In this document: in pieces, positions 1-10,845 of the stretch
How positions within the stretch are numbered: the stretch's first letter is position 1
Layout of the letters: every line of letters starts with the position of its first letter
NCBI GenBank assembly: GCA_001414485.1
Contig: LLEY01000026.1
Span: 310,001 to 374,000 of the forward strand
DNA length: 64,000 nucleotides
Source: Calycina herbarum
Lineage: Eukaryota > Ascomycota > Leotiomycetes > Helotiales > Pezizellaceae
Reading direction: 5' to 3'
Notes under the pieces: model-generated
Databases searched by the model: none
What the model was told of the DNA's origin: nothing
Seen by the model: only the letters and a program-made list of their open reading frames with translations
Position numbers and translations under genes: made by a program

Positions 1-458
1 TGGAAATGAAGCCAAAGTTCGAGTCGAATTGTTAGCATGAGGTGGTTACACACTAGCCAATTGTAGATATAGCTATTTGCATGCAAGTCTCTATCTTTTC
101 CGTTTGCCATAGCCACGGGTACGCCTCTCTTTTCTCGCTGAGGAAATGGTTTGCTAGCAAGGAATTGGCACAGCTCATTCGTTTGAGTTCCCGGATTTAC
201 AACACAATCCGGAAGTTGTCGCTCAGTTAGACTTACAATCAATACGTCGTACCAAACTTCAGATTAGTACCATCAGCCTTTCTTTCTATATATCTTCTCC
301 TCTGTGCCCCGATTATCTCATTGTGCAATGCATCCCCAATTTCCCTCCTGAGATGAACACATACAGGAAGTAGTCAACTCATAAGACACTTAGTCATATC
401 CTGCAACAGACCCGCAACAGAACTACACCCAAGAAACCCCAATTTCTAAGAGCCCACC
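1..458. other. Intergenic / 5' leader of the CCCH gene
   Basis: No reading frame of protein-like composition was found here. The last ~160 bases, rich in C and A, probably hold the promoter-proximal region and 5' leader of the zinc-finger gene whose ATG is at 459. No repeat or RNA gene was recognised. Confidence 0.5.
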
Positions 459-1581
459 ATGCACCCACACAATCCCGACATTGGGAACCAACAGCCATGC
501 CCATCACACTTTGTACTTCGCGACACAGGCAAAGCCAAAGCCAAAGCCGTTCCTCTCATTGCTGTCGACGAGCTCCCTCATACTCTGCATATTACAGGTG
601 TCCCTCGTTCCTTTGAATTGGATGAAGCTGTCGGATTGTTGAATCTGGGAGTACACAAGGAAAGCGAGAGTTATTACCAGGTTACTAGGGGAGAAGTCAG
701 AGTTCAAGAGGCTAAGGCGGAAAAGGGCTTGTTGGACAGTATTCAGTATGTCTTCTCCTTTCACAAAAGGTTCAAAGACAAAAAGTTAACATCAACACAG
801 TAACCCCAACGCCAAAACCCGAATTACCACAACTAGACCCCAGCCATCAACCGCTGCAACAACAACACCCAAACCACCACCCAACTCCCCAAAGTCTTCC
901 TCGCCTCCAAACGAACCCAACACCTCCATACCAAGAAACCAACAATACTGTCATCACTGGTGCAAGTACGGAATCTGTAAATGGGGACAGGGATGTCACT
1001 ATCGTCACATCATGCCCATGAACCAGGTTGGTCTTCATGAAGTCGGGTTGACGGATTGGCCGAGGTGGTATCAAAGGAGGAACCCGGGATTGTTTCAAAG
1101 TGATCTTACCGCACCTCCTCTTTCGAAGAGAGCTGCAAGGAGGGGGGCAGTTAGCGAGGGTGGCAATATGGTGGGTGGGAGAGTTGTGAACCGGAAGGGG
1201 AGTGGATTTGGAAATTTGGAGGAGGGCGATTTGGCGGAGATTCTTAAGATGTTGATGAAGGAAAGAGAGAAGGGGGTGGAGAGGGAGAAGGAGAAGGAGA
1301 AAGAAAAGGAAAAGGGGGTCGAGTTGAAGGAGGAGGGTGCTAGTGGCGTTAAGAAAGGTGTCAAGGGGAGGGGTGCTGTGAAAGCTCCTGTTGCAAAGGA
1401 TATGAGGGGTTTGGATGATAGGATTGTGAAGAGGGAGACGGGACGGTGGGAGGATGATGAAAGTGGGGATGAGAGTGACATTAGCTCACTTCCGACTAGA
1501 CGCGAGGTGGCTTCTAGTGAGAGTGAAATTGAGCGGGAGAATAAGGATGTCAAGGCGAAGGAGAAATTGGTTGATGTTTGA
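459..1581 (+). CDS. CCCH zinc-finger protein, fungal
   Basis: The model is join(459..745, 801..1581), 355 aa. The single 55-nt intron has a GTATGT donor and CACAG acceptor, and splicing joins the frames through one split codon. Seen: a textbook C-x8-C-x5-C-x3-H zinc finger at about residues 146-165 (first Cys codon at 949), preceded by a Pro/Thr/Asn-rich linker. The N-terminal ~95 residues contain a VPLIAVDELP-like segment that I associate with a family of fungal CCCH proteins. After the finger comes a basic and acidic low-complexity region rich in Lys and Glu (a run of EKEKEKEK type near 1285-1320). C-x8-C-x5-C-x3-H fingers usually bind single-stranded RNA, so a post-transcriptional role is likely but inferred. 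The stop is followed within a few bases by a minisatellite. The exact target and cellular role cannot be read from sequence. Confidence 0.82.
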
Positions 1582-1584
1582 GTT

Positions 1585-1679
1585 GTGGATTGTGGATGAT
1601 GGATTGTGGATGGTGGATTGTGGATGGTGGATTGTGGATGGTGGATTGTGGATGGTGGATTGTGGATGGTGGATTGTGG
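1585..1679. repeat. 14-bp minisatellite right after the CCCH stop codon
   Basis: Almost seven copies of the 14-bp unit GTGGATTGTGGATG run head to tail, starting three bases after the TGA of the zinc-finger gene. Only the second copy differs, by a leading A. The array lies in the presumed 3' UTR and would give a G/U-rich RNA tract. Confidence 0.95.
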
Positions 1680-2013
1680 GGAGTTTTGTGTTTTGCTAGG
1701 GATTTCTTGGGAGTTCGCTTGTTTTGATTTGGGGTTTGAAGTTGGCTGCTCGGAACAAGGGACTGTGTATCAGTATGAGCATTGTAATTGAGGTTGTTCA
1801 AATAATATCTTTGGATTGATCGTGTTTTGTCCCCGAGGTGTGTGGCCTGTCATTGCGTCGTACTTTTCGGGTTCAAGCCAATAGCCCCCCCCGCGTTCGA
1901 ATATCAAGAATTGAACTTGAGTGCCCATCTAAGTCTCCGTGCTTTAAAATCAATATCCGAAAACTCCATGACGAAATTATCAAATTATAGTTGTACTTTG
2001 GAACAATAACAGG
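1680..2013. other. Gene-free stretch
   Basis: Between the minisatellite and the inverted-repeat element. I see no gene. It is likely 3' flank of the zinc-finger gene. Confidence 0.5.
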
Positions 2014-2431
2014 GTTGAGGTATCTCTTCCACAGTGTCTGTGTACGTACACCTTTGAGAAGTGGGAGCTTTTAAGGCTACAAAGTAGGGTTAGATATTCG
2101 ATGGCATATTATATACGTGTACTTGCTTCTAAAGTGTCAAAGTAGCCTAGTTCTCAAAGGTGTCTCCCGGTGGACATTGAAAGCGGCAGTAAATAAATCA
2201 CTTATTGTTTAAACTTTCCAGCTATTTAGGAACTTGTTTTTTTATTTTAAAAAAAACATAGGTCAATATTCCCAATTGTTCTAAGTGCGTAGGAGAACTG
2301 ACTTAAAGTACCCTAGAAAGTTGGAACAGCGAGATAGACAGGCAAGTACGAACGAACCCGATGTATTTACTGCCACTTTTAATGTTCATCGCGAGGGTGT
2401 ACACACACACTGTGGAAGGGATAACCACAAC
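2014..2431. mobile_element. MITE/foldback-like inverted-repeat element, copy 1
   Basis: About 418 bp bounded by imperfect terminal inverted repeats. The left end (TATCTCTTCCACAGTGT, at 2021) matches the reverse complement of the right end (ACACTGTGGAAGGGATA, around 2406-2422). A second inverted pair is nested inside: left 2164-2197 and right 2360-2395, sharing GGCAGTAAATA/TATTTACTGCC with mostly C/T-type differences. The left inner arm is itself flanked by a small inverted pair (ACACCTTTGAGAA near 2049 against TTCTCAAAGGTGT at 2151-2163). No coding capacity was seen, so any mobility would need a transposase in trans. C/T differences between arms fit repeat-induced point mutation, which is inference. 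A clean target-site duplication for the outer ends was not found; the inner 232-bp unit is flanked by GGTGT on both sides. Confidence 0.7.
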
Positions 2432-2777
2432 AAAACATCAACATGAAATTCCCACCACTGCACTAACCTACAATCTAACCACCTCATTTTCCTCCTCAAA
2501 ACAAACTCAACCTCAATACATTAAACCATGAAATCATAAAATCATGATCCTCATAAATCATCAGTCATCTCTCGTAAACAAAAGCCCAGCTTTCCGCTTA
2601 ATTCGCTCTCAAGAAAGGAAGAAGAGGAAAGGAAAGAGGAGAGAAGAGAAAAAAGAAAAAAAAGTATAGACTGAAATAAAACCGCAGGAATATGGTCAAG
2701 AAAACCTAGGGTCCAGGAATACGACCACCTCCACCACCACCTCCTCCACCACCACCTCTGCCTCACCCACCTCTGCC
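2432..2777. other. 3' flank of the unknown minus-strand gene
   Basis: AC-rich then purine-rich sequence past the stop at 2778-2780. The trinucleotide-like CCACCACCT tract at about 2727-2776 would read as poly-Gly on the minus strand but lies outside the frame used here. Probably 3' UTR. Confidence 0.4.
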
Positions 2778-5395
2778 TCACCCACCTCCACGACTAGGTC
2801 CTTCACCGCCATTATCAGAACGAGAATCAGAGCCGCTTGAGGAACCATCGTCTACACGAAGGAGATCTTGGAATTTATCCGCGGCTGTTTTGCTATTTGT
2901 TAGCTTTCACCCCACGACACACCATCATTCGGCCGCACTCAGAACAATTCGGAGGAGGGGAAAGGGAAAAGAGAAAAGAAGCGAAGAAAAAAACATACCC
3001 TTCCTCTCCACGAAATATATTTCAAACCCTCCATTCTTCCTCATCTGATGGTTCTTCTCGTAATTCCCGCAGAAGACGTAGAGTTTGATATCTTTCAATA
3101 TTATTCGGTGGCTACCTCTTCGATCCATCCATTTTGGGGACTCGGATTGGTGGGTTACTTGGGGTTGTGTTAATTTCCAGGGTCGGAAGATGAAGAAAAC
3201 GATCCGAGGGGGGAAGGGTTTTGGGAGAAATGAAAAGGGAAAGAATAATGAAGAGATGAAGAGGGGTAGCATACTAAAAGCAGTCCAGACAGGGCATCTT
3301 CTCAACTCTCCATTCCAAACGGCAGCATGTAGTCGCAAACTTCCGGTTCTATCATCCTGAATCAAAGACAGAGAATGTTCGAATCCGTCATCGATGATTT
3401 GTCTATTTCCCATCCATCAGTACCAAGGTATACATACATACTTGGGAAGTAGAGAAGGCAACAGATGAAAAGGTAAATATACACATACCCTTTAAATTTG
3501 ACTACTTCTCCGGACAATTTGTAATCATCCGGATTGATCCTAACAGTAAGTAGACATCTTGCTTTCAAAGCCACGAAAGCAGCATGGAAAAGTACCATTC
3601 CTGTTCATAACAAGTCAGCCCCATCTAAAATTTCCTTTTCCCGTACAACACAAGCGAGTACCCCCCAGCTTATAAAAATCAACCTAGAACGACATTAAAG
3701 AGAAGACATACGTTCCCAACTCTTGAAAAAGAGTGCGGCCCAAACCTTGGTGGTTTCACGGTGTTCGCTCCATCTTCGAAATTGCAATGCGGCCCCTTTT
3801 CGTCGGACGCATAATTCGTGGACGCCGTAAGAGGAGTACAAAGGATTGAAATAGGGATCCATCCATCGACAGAGAAGTCTAGTTACGCCTGCACCACCAT
3901 GGGAGTGGAGGCATAGGGTGACTGAGAGGAGATTTTTATTGAAAGGTCTATGAAAAGGGTGTTAGCGAGGAGGAAGGGAGAAAGGTATCAGCAGTCAGCG
4001 ATAATATCGACACAAAAGGGTCTCTATTCTTCAGCGGAATGAATCAACCACCAGCAACGAGAATCCAAGATCGGATTACCAAGTAGGAACCCTCACAGAA
4101 TCCCTGTTGCGATGGTGACTCAAAAGGGGATAAACGAATCCCAACACACCGGAGACGAGAATGATAAACTCAAAACTTACAACTTAAACAACACCTGCGG
4201 ATCCGGCGGGATCCCCAGCCTCGTATCAGTCATCGGAGGCCCAAAACATTTCGAACTAGGCAAACACACACATCGTCAGCCACCAACCAACCAATCCCAT
4301 GACCAGCACCACACCCCTCTTTCTTCAAGATCTTCGCCCCGAAAGACCCCAGACCTAGTTCCGACAAGGAAACCACGCCCCTCTTTCCCCTTCTCCAAAA
4401 CTATGCGATAGGTATAAACAGGGAATAGGCAAGGCTTACAACCGTCGATGTCTCAACCCCGTCGTAGAATGCGGCTGATCGACAAAGATCTTCTCAGCCC
4501 AATGACGTCTCTTCTCCTATAAATGAATACACGTTATACAAATCTGTCCAAGGATCGAGAACGGCATACCTCGAGTTCGACAGGGCTGGGCTGGAAAGGC
4601 GCAAGATGTGAGATGAATTGTCCTTTGGGGTCTACGGTGATAAGTGTATGTTCCACTGATTCCATCTCTTCCTCCATTCTTCCCCGCTCTCCTCCTTGAA
4701 ACCCCATTGTGAAGAAGGTGTTTTGGTGTTCGTACCTGGGATGCCTTGGAGTTTTCTTATGTGCAGGTGTCGAGCTCTCAGCGTTTCTAACGAGGTTGGA
4801 TCGTACAAGGGAGATCTGCTGACATCGTCAGTGGGACCAATCAATGGCCATGATATCTCTTGCACGGAAGGGAAGGATTTGGAAAAATAAAATAAATAAA
4901 AAGAATCTGGGCCCCGCACCTGCTCAGTAACTGAATAATTTGAATTAGAGCATCACAATACATCTGGAATCTGTTCGATAGTCCCATTTCACTTTCCTCT
5001 AGCCATTTCTCACCCATCAATCTCCATTGCAACCTCGTCGGCAACTGATCATTGTCGATAAAGACCATCATATCCCTCATAGTCTTGCTCATGGAAGGAA
5101 GGATAACGGTGAGGTGATAGTGAATGTAGGGAATCCTCGATCGATAGATGGCAAAAAGGTCGTACAGGTCTCGAAGCAGACGACTTGAGGATTCGACTTC
5201 CCTCAGCAAGATGGTGATATTATCGTAATAATCGTCAACTTCATTCTTGGATCTGAGGAGAAGAAGCAGGGAGGCGACCTTGTCGCATCGACATGCCTCC
5301 ACCCAACACCCATACAACTCCTCCTCCATTCGAAGAGCGGAAACATCGGTTACTGCACCTGAAGTGGAAGCAACGATGTCGGTATTGACGTACAT
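2778..5395 (-). CDS. Conserved fungal protein of unknown function, ten exons
   Basis: Model: complement(join(2778..2884, 2999..3115, 3275..3402, 3489..3600, 3712..3947, 4181..4255, 4440..4516, 4570..4694, 4736..4858, 4924..5395)), about 523 aa. Nine introns were placed by splice signals, with frame kept at every junction. The first intron is the weak point: the obvious GT donor at 4919 breaks the frame, whereas a GC donor (GCAGGT at 4923) restores it. Seen: an N-terminal helical region of about 150 residues, a middle part with RLGIPPDP and MDPYFNPLYSS motifs, and a C-terminal part of alternating strands (GGFEIYFVE, AADKFQDLL). It ends in a Ser/Asp/Gly-rich tail. I remember the middle and C-terminal parts as a common fungal hypothetical family but know no function. 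A good acceptor at 5453 suggests that coding continues upstream to 5452 and into an unlocated first exon. Confidence 0.68.
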
Positions 5396-5490
5396 TCGAA
5401 GGAGGAGTCTAGTAAAGGAATCGTAGCAACAAGCATAATGAGGAGATATATCCTGTTTTAAGAAAAAAATGTACAATCTGGGGTAAATGA

Positions 5491-5902
5491 AGCGGCTCCG
5501 GGAGGGGGTGGACGTGTTGTTCTTAATGGACAGTAGAGCAACTCTGACGTGTCGAGGGTAAGATAAAGTTTGCAGATTGTGTGGTATTTTGCATGGTCAG
5601 TTTTTAAATCAAATTTCCAATGCGAGCGGTCGCTCTTTTGGCCTCTCGCCATGCACCCAACGACTTCATGCATATTAATAGCAATGGTAGGCTCAAATGA
5701 ACCGGCTCGTCTCATACATTTGTTTCCATAACCGTTTCCCTACCCATTGAGCAGCTCCGCGGGGGTGAGGAGATGTTTCCTTGAAAGACCCGGGGGCTGC
5801 AAAAGACTCTGACGTGTCGAGGGTAAGATAAAATGTGTGGTATTTTGCATGCTCCATTTAAAAAGGGTCGCTCTTCTGGCCTCTCCCGCAGGTCTCATGC
5901 AT
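5491..5902. repeat. Diverged direct duplication 5' of the unknown gene
   Basis: Block A (5491-5672) and block B (about 5751-5902) share long stretches in the same orientation. These include ACTCTGACGTGTCGAGGGTA (5541 and 5806), TGTGGTATTTTGCATG, GGTCGCTCTT and CTCATGCAT or a near match. Block A carries extra bases between the shared parts. The pair lies where the 5' end of the minus-strand gene should be, so the duplication may have altered its first exon or promoter. Confidence 0.85.
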
Positions 5903-7638
5903 GTAATGGGCGGCGATGATCATTCATTTGCGAACCATAATGCGTCTCTCCACAGTAAAGTCCGACTCTCAGATGCTGCCACGATGCCAAAGCATGCTGT
6001 GTATACACCAGTGAACGAATAATACAAGACCCTCAAAACATGAGCACGGCTGGTGATCATAGACAAAGAGTCTGACGATAGCATTGGCAACTCAATATAA
6101 AAAAGAGGGTGTGTAGCTTCATCCAGAAACATAACGCCAGCAAAGAACGAAGGAACAGTTCGAAGGGTTGAGAGCGATATTGCAAGGGTGATGGGAGCAG
6201 AAAGCAAACATTGCCAAATTTGGACAGACAACCCTAACTCTGCAGCGGAACATCTGAACCTCGGTTTCTCTATTTGTAGCACTTGCCACCGAAGTACCTA
6301 GGCTCTTCTCGTGAGATACAAAAACACAACAACAATCCCTTTCGATGTGATCAGGTATCGTATCTACACCGCTTGCTTACATGCAGAGGGACCCGAGTGA
6401 ACGAACCAAAAGATACCGAGAGATTGCTGTTGTGCGAGGGTATGCAAAGCACGAGATGATGGGGCCGTTTCTTCCCACCCACTCTTTAGTGAGGGGGACT
6501 TGCATCCCGCGAACCGGCTTCCATCTCGAGTCTTGAATTCCAACCACACAATGGCTCGGGGAAAAAGTTGGAAACGCGGCAAGAAACTTGAAATATTGAG
6601 AGTCTTCTAGACAGCTCGAAGCAGCCCAGCAAAGCTTCCAAGACACCATTCAGAGAAAGCTACCCTCTCGACTTCGAGAGAGTACCCGAAAAACACACTC
6701 GGCACTTGCCCCCACGCCCCATCAACACAATCCATTGACACAGCTTCGAGAAAGGGATGCTAAGGTAGTTATCCGTTCTTAGCGCCCACCAAGGTCGTAC
6801 AGAGATGTGGTTACTACCTGGACCGTGGGTTAGCTGCAGATCACAGTACCGGTATCTGGTCCCGCTTGTTGATATTTAGAGGTCCACGACTGCGGGGAAG
6901 ATTAGTAGATACCGGTTTGCTGAACGTCACATAAACAAGTCGTGTTGGTCATTAAGTAATTTGAGGTTTCAAATCCAAGCAAGGGTGAGGATACGGCAAG
7001 GGAGCGAGGCCACCAGGCCAACATAGTGGGAAGTTTGGGGGTCATTCCAAAGGGCCACATTGACAAAGATGTCAAGAGCTATTATTTTTTGAGGCTACTG
7101 GGCTAAAGCAACCTTCCATTGACACGGTTGTTATGGTGGGTTGGGCAAAGGGTGCGTGTTGAGGCATTAAAGAGCACAGCTCTGAATCACAGAACATCAA
7201 GTATCACTACATCACTTCATTGGCAGAGGTTCATTAGAGAGCTAGAATACAGAAGATTTCATTGCAATACGCGTCATTGGAATGTGCAGGACAGATCGAC
7301 GTCACTGTCGCACTCTCCTATCGTAAGAAGCGTATCATCAAAGATAATCTTGGACTAAATCACCTCCATGTGGTGATAGAGACCCTCCATAACATCATCG
7401 TTGCAAAAAAGCGTCCCTCCATCCTCGATTTCGTAAATAAAAATCAGAAAGAATCCCAAGTCCTGTGCAATAACACCCCGCCCCATCCCAAAGAAAAAGT
7501 TACAAAGCAAAGGCAGGTCAAGGAGACAAGCTGCTGAAGAGAGAGAGAAACACGGTCACACGGATTTGCCCAGAGCAACAGTATCCCAGGTGGTTGAGGT
7601 CGGTCGTAAACGTGTGTCTGGGTAGGGAAGGTAGTCCT
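5903..7638. other. Gene-poor intergenic region
   Basis: Open frames here (the longest about 120 codons on the minus strand at 5920-6282) lack a recognisable domain and any splice partner. The last ~100 bases before 7639 are probably the NHP6 3' UTR. Confidence 0.5.
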
Positions 7639-8145
7639 CTAAGAAGACTCTTCCTCCTCGGCATCAGCCTGTGCGGCGTTCTTATTAGTACCTCTTGCAG
7701 TACGCTTGCGAACGCCCACAGGCTTCTCATCTGGCTCAGCACTTACGATATAGCTTGCCTTCTCATCCTCGTAACGCTTCTTGTCTTGAGCGGCCTTGGC
7801 CTCATATGGTGCACGTTGCTTCTCGCTGAGTGCCTTCCAGCGCTCACCAAGTTGCTTTCCGACTTGACCTGTGGGAGCCGGTGGGTTAGCAGACTGCGGG
7901 ATCAACGGGAGTGTTGGCATAACGTACCGAAGCTGATTCCTGGGTTCTCCTCACGGACATTCTCACGTTGCTCGTTGGCGAAGAACATGTAGGCAGAGAG
8001 ACCACGCTTTGGGGCATTTGGGTCTAGGGAGGGATGTCAGGATGATTGCGACCAACGACGAGGCCATTGAGAGGAAAGACGTACCCTTCTTCTTTTTCTC
8101 GCTGCGCTTGGCAGTTGCACGCTTGGGGGCCTTTTCCTTGGGCAT
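7639..8145 (-). CDS. nhp6: Non-histone chromosomal protein 6 (HMG-box)
   Basis: The model is complement(join(7639..7668, 7747..7868, 7928..8023, 8085..8145)), 102 aa, the usual length of filamentous-fungal Nhp6. Seen: a basic N-terminus ([14 protein letters not shown]), then a single HMG box starting [18 protein letters not shown] and continuing through [17 protein letters not shown] and [11 protein letters not shown], then a short acidic tail (EEEESS). Known of the family: these proteins bend DNA without sequence specificity and assist FACT, nucleosome remodelling and Pol II/III transcription in the nucleus. The third intron (7669-7746, 78 nt) has a GTAAGT donor, a TACTAAT branch site and a CACAG acceptor, yet it is an in-frame open stretch. 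Retention would insert 26 residues before the acidic tail. The identity is secure; the isoform question is open. Confidence 0.95.
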
Positions 8146-9143
8146 GATGATTGATTTGACTAATTGATTTTTGAATGTCAGCGATGTGGTCGCAAAGGTG
8201 ACGCGATCCAGAATGGGGCGCGACGATCAAAACGGAATGTGGTGGTGGTGGACGCGACAGTTGGTGGGAGATGGAATGTGTAGATGGTGTTGTGTGGTGT
8301 TTGGGTGGTGCGATGCTGAGGCCAAAGGCGATGCGGGTCGGCGGTCGCAAAGTTGACGACTTGCATCGTGAAGCCCAAAAAGGAAGATGGAAGATGGAAA
8401 CAAACGAGATCGACTAACCTGAAGTTGACTTTTGAGGGCGTAGAAAATTGGTGGAGAGAGGGGACTATTGCGCGGGCAGGTCAGAGGAAGGTCCCAGGCA
8501 ATAGATCAACAAGGAAGAAGGGAAGGGTCGCGACGACGCGACGACCATCTGGGAGGCATTGCCAGAGGTCTTGCGAAGCGGCGGTTGCGTGCAATTGAGC
8601 GCGATTCGATGGCCCCAAAGTTTTGGAAACTTGGGTGGAATCGTCTCTGAGTGCGAGCAAGCGAAGGAGCGGTGTTGATAATAGGGGAGAGGATCTGGTA
8701 GGGACAGTACTTACTTGTTGGGGATTTGGGTGGTGGTCAGAGGTGGACAGAGGTCTTTGGTGGTGGTTGAGTGCTCTCCGTTTTGTATGGTAAAAGGAGT
8801 GGCAGTGGGAGAGGGTTGGAAAAGAGGTGGGCGCTGGCTACATACCAGCTCCCGCCCGTGCTTGGGCTGCGCGCAATCACTTCTCGACTCCGCAAGCAGG
8901 GACGCAGCAGCGGGCGAGCCAGCCAGTACGACTATTGGCTACGAGGCAGGCACGCTTAGCCCAATATGATCGGAAATCCTCCTTCCCCCAATATGACCCC
9001 AAACACCGCAAAAACCACCCGACCGGCCATTTCTCCCTGCGACCTGAGCGCGCGCGCTTTTGGGTGGGCGGATGATGCAGCGGCGGAGAGGCAATTTGAT
9101 ATTCACGGATTGAAGGGCATTTTCTGGGAGAATCTATTTCTAT

Positions 9144-9173
9144 TTCTTCTTCTTCTTCTTCTTCTTCTTCTTC
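9144..9173. repeat. (TTC)10 microsatellite
   Basis: Ten perfect TTC units upstream of NHP6, ending at TTCTACGG. It lies outside any supported coding region. Confidence 0.97.
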
Positions 9174-9627
9174 TACGGCTTGCTACACTCTACCAACGCC
9201 TCTCATTTGACTTTCCACCATGGATCCGCGGGTCTGAGAAGCAAGCGTGTTTCTGCACCTGCATCATACACCACCTTGTTCAGCAGCCACACCCAGCACC
9301 CAGCATCGCTCTTACCAGACCAGACCCGGCTGGGAATCCTACACCAACCGGCGCTTCATGCCCCGTTCACATGACGAGGAGAATTGAGAAGGGAATCAAA
9401 GTAACAGGTTTGTCTTGATTTTAATTTATAATGGTGAACAAGGAAGGTGGAATAGAGACTTGAAGATGTTCACCCAATGTTTGAGATCCATATCACGTGA
9501 TACGATATCCTCTCCCGCAAGGAATGTCGGAAGGTCTCCCGGCTGGAATACTACTTCTAACATGGAGTATTGCTACGTAGGGAACATTAGAATCTCTCTG
9601 GCTTTTTCCTTTCTACTTCTGGGCCCT

Positions 9628-9663
9628 CCAATGTTTGGTCCAATGTTTGGTCCAATATTTGGA
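9628..9663. repeat. 3 x 12-bp tandem repeat
   Basis: Two perfect copies of CCAATGTTTGGT followed by a third with two changes. It is non-coding. Each copy contains a CCAAT pentamer, but no function is claimed. Confidence 0.9.
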
Positions 9664-10845
9664 TCAAAGTAGAATAAACTGGGCTTCTACCTGAAGAATA
9701 CATTTGTTCCTACCTATCCGTATGGAGAGGGACTGATATCTCTAGGTACTCCGGTTCCGGTGTTGACAAAACATTCACAAAACATACCACCCGCATCCTT
9801 TCCTCCACAGATGCACTCAAGTAGTACCAGTTCTCCGTTCATATGTACTTCGTATCTCCGGCCTTTGAGAACCCCAGGGTAAATGAAGTTGGTAAATGAA
9901 GTTCTCCAGCTGGTTGGGTGTCAGGTGATGAGCCCTTGGTCGACCTCGGGCTTCTCAACAACCTCCCCTCCCTCTAAATGATGTACAGCAAGATACATCG
10001 TAGAAACGGATGTTTTCAGGATATCTTTGTACCTATATCAACACCAAAACCCTCACTCGGTCCATCATTACCCCCAGTTCGATGCATCATCCTCCGTTAG
10101 CCCTGATGTTCCCGCCCTCCAGCGCAAGGCGGCCAGGCCACCTGCAACTGCAGAGCTGTCACCACCCACCCCAACCTCGCTGACCTGCAGACTGCAGACT
10201 CAATGCAGCGGTTTGCAGGAAAGGGAAAAAGTGAGGCGTGTAGATACCCATTCATACCCAGCCAAATACACCCGTCCCAAGCAACTCTTCCATCCCTCGT
10301 TCTCTCACATCGTCGTCCCAAAGGAGGCCGAGTCTGTTGCCTGTTGCTGTCGTGTTCCTTTACCGTTGGGCCTCGAAACCCGCCTGCACCACCTGCGTCT
10401 TAGCCTCTTCGACCTGCTAGACCCTGACGGATACCAATCCTTCCCCTGCCCACCGCCTCGTCTGTAGAAAAAAAAATCATCTTCAATTCACCCTCTTCTC
10501 TCTTTACTCCTCTACTCTCCCATCGCACCAATGCAATGATACGTCAAAGTCCTTACAAGAACAGGAGCCAGCCGTTGCTCTCGAATACGAACTCACCAGA
10601 TACACCAATCTCCTCGGATACCTGCGTGCTACACAATTTACTGCATGCACAAGCAGACATGCCAACGATCTGTTCTAATTGCTAACAACCACGTCTTTGT
10701 GGGATTATAACAACCTTAAAAGAAGCAGTGGCGAGGCCAATCCACCGTGTAGGTGGGATCCTCTTATGCCTCCAATCCAGGACGAAGAGAATCCTTGCTA
10801 ATATAGTTGCTCTATCCAGTCGCGGGGAACCCTTACCACTCCACA

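Larger units (their letters stand above)
8146..10845. other. Intergenic region between NHP6 and the kinase-like gene
   Basis: Divergent promoters of two genes are expected here. No supported coding region was found; the 146-codon frame at 10027-10467 has low-complexity, UTR-like composition. The pyrimidine-rich stretch around 10470-10530 looks like a transcription-start region for the gene at 10846. Two small repeats are listed separately. Confidence 0.5.

Noticed and set aside
5920..6282. 120-codon minus frame
   Set aside because: No domain, no splice partners, no codon pattern. It sits between the duplicated block and NHP6.
10027..10467. 146-codon plus frame upstream of the kinase-like gene
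   Set aside because: Low-complexity Pro/Ser/His composition in a likely 5' leader. No recognisable motif.
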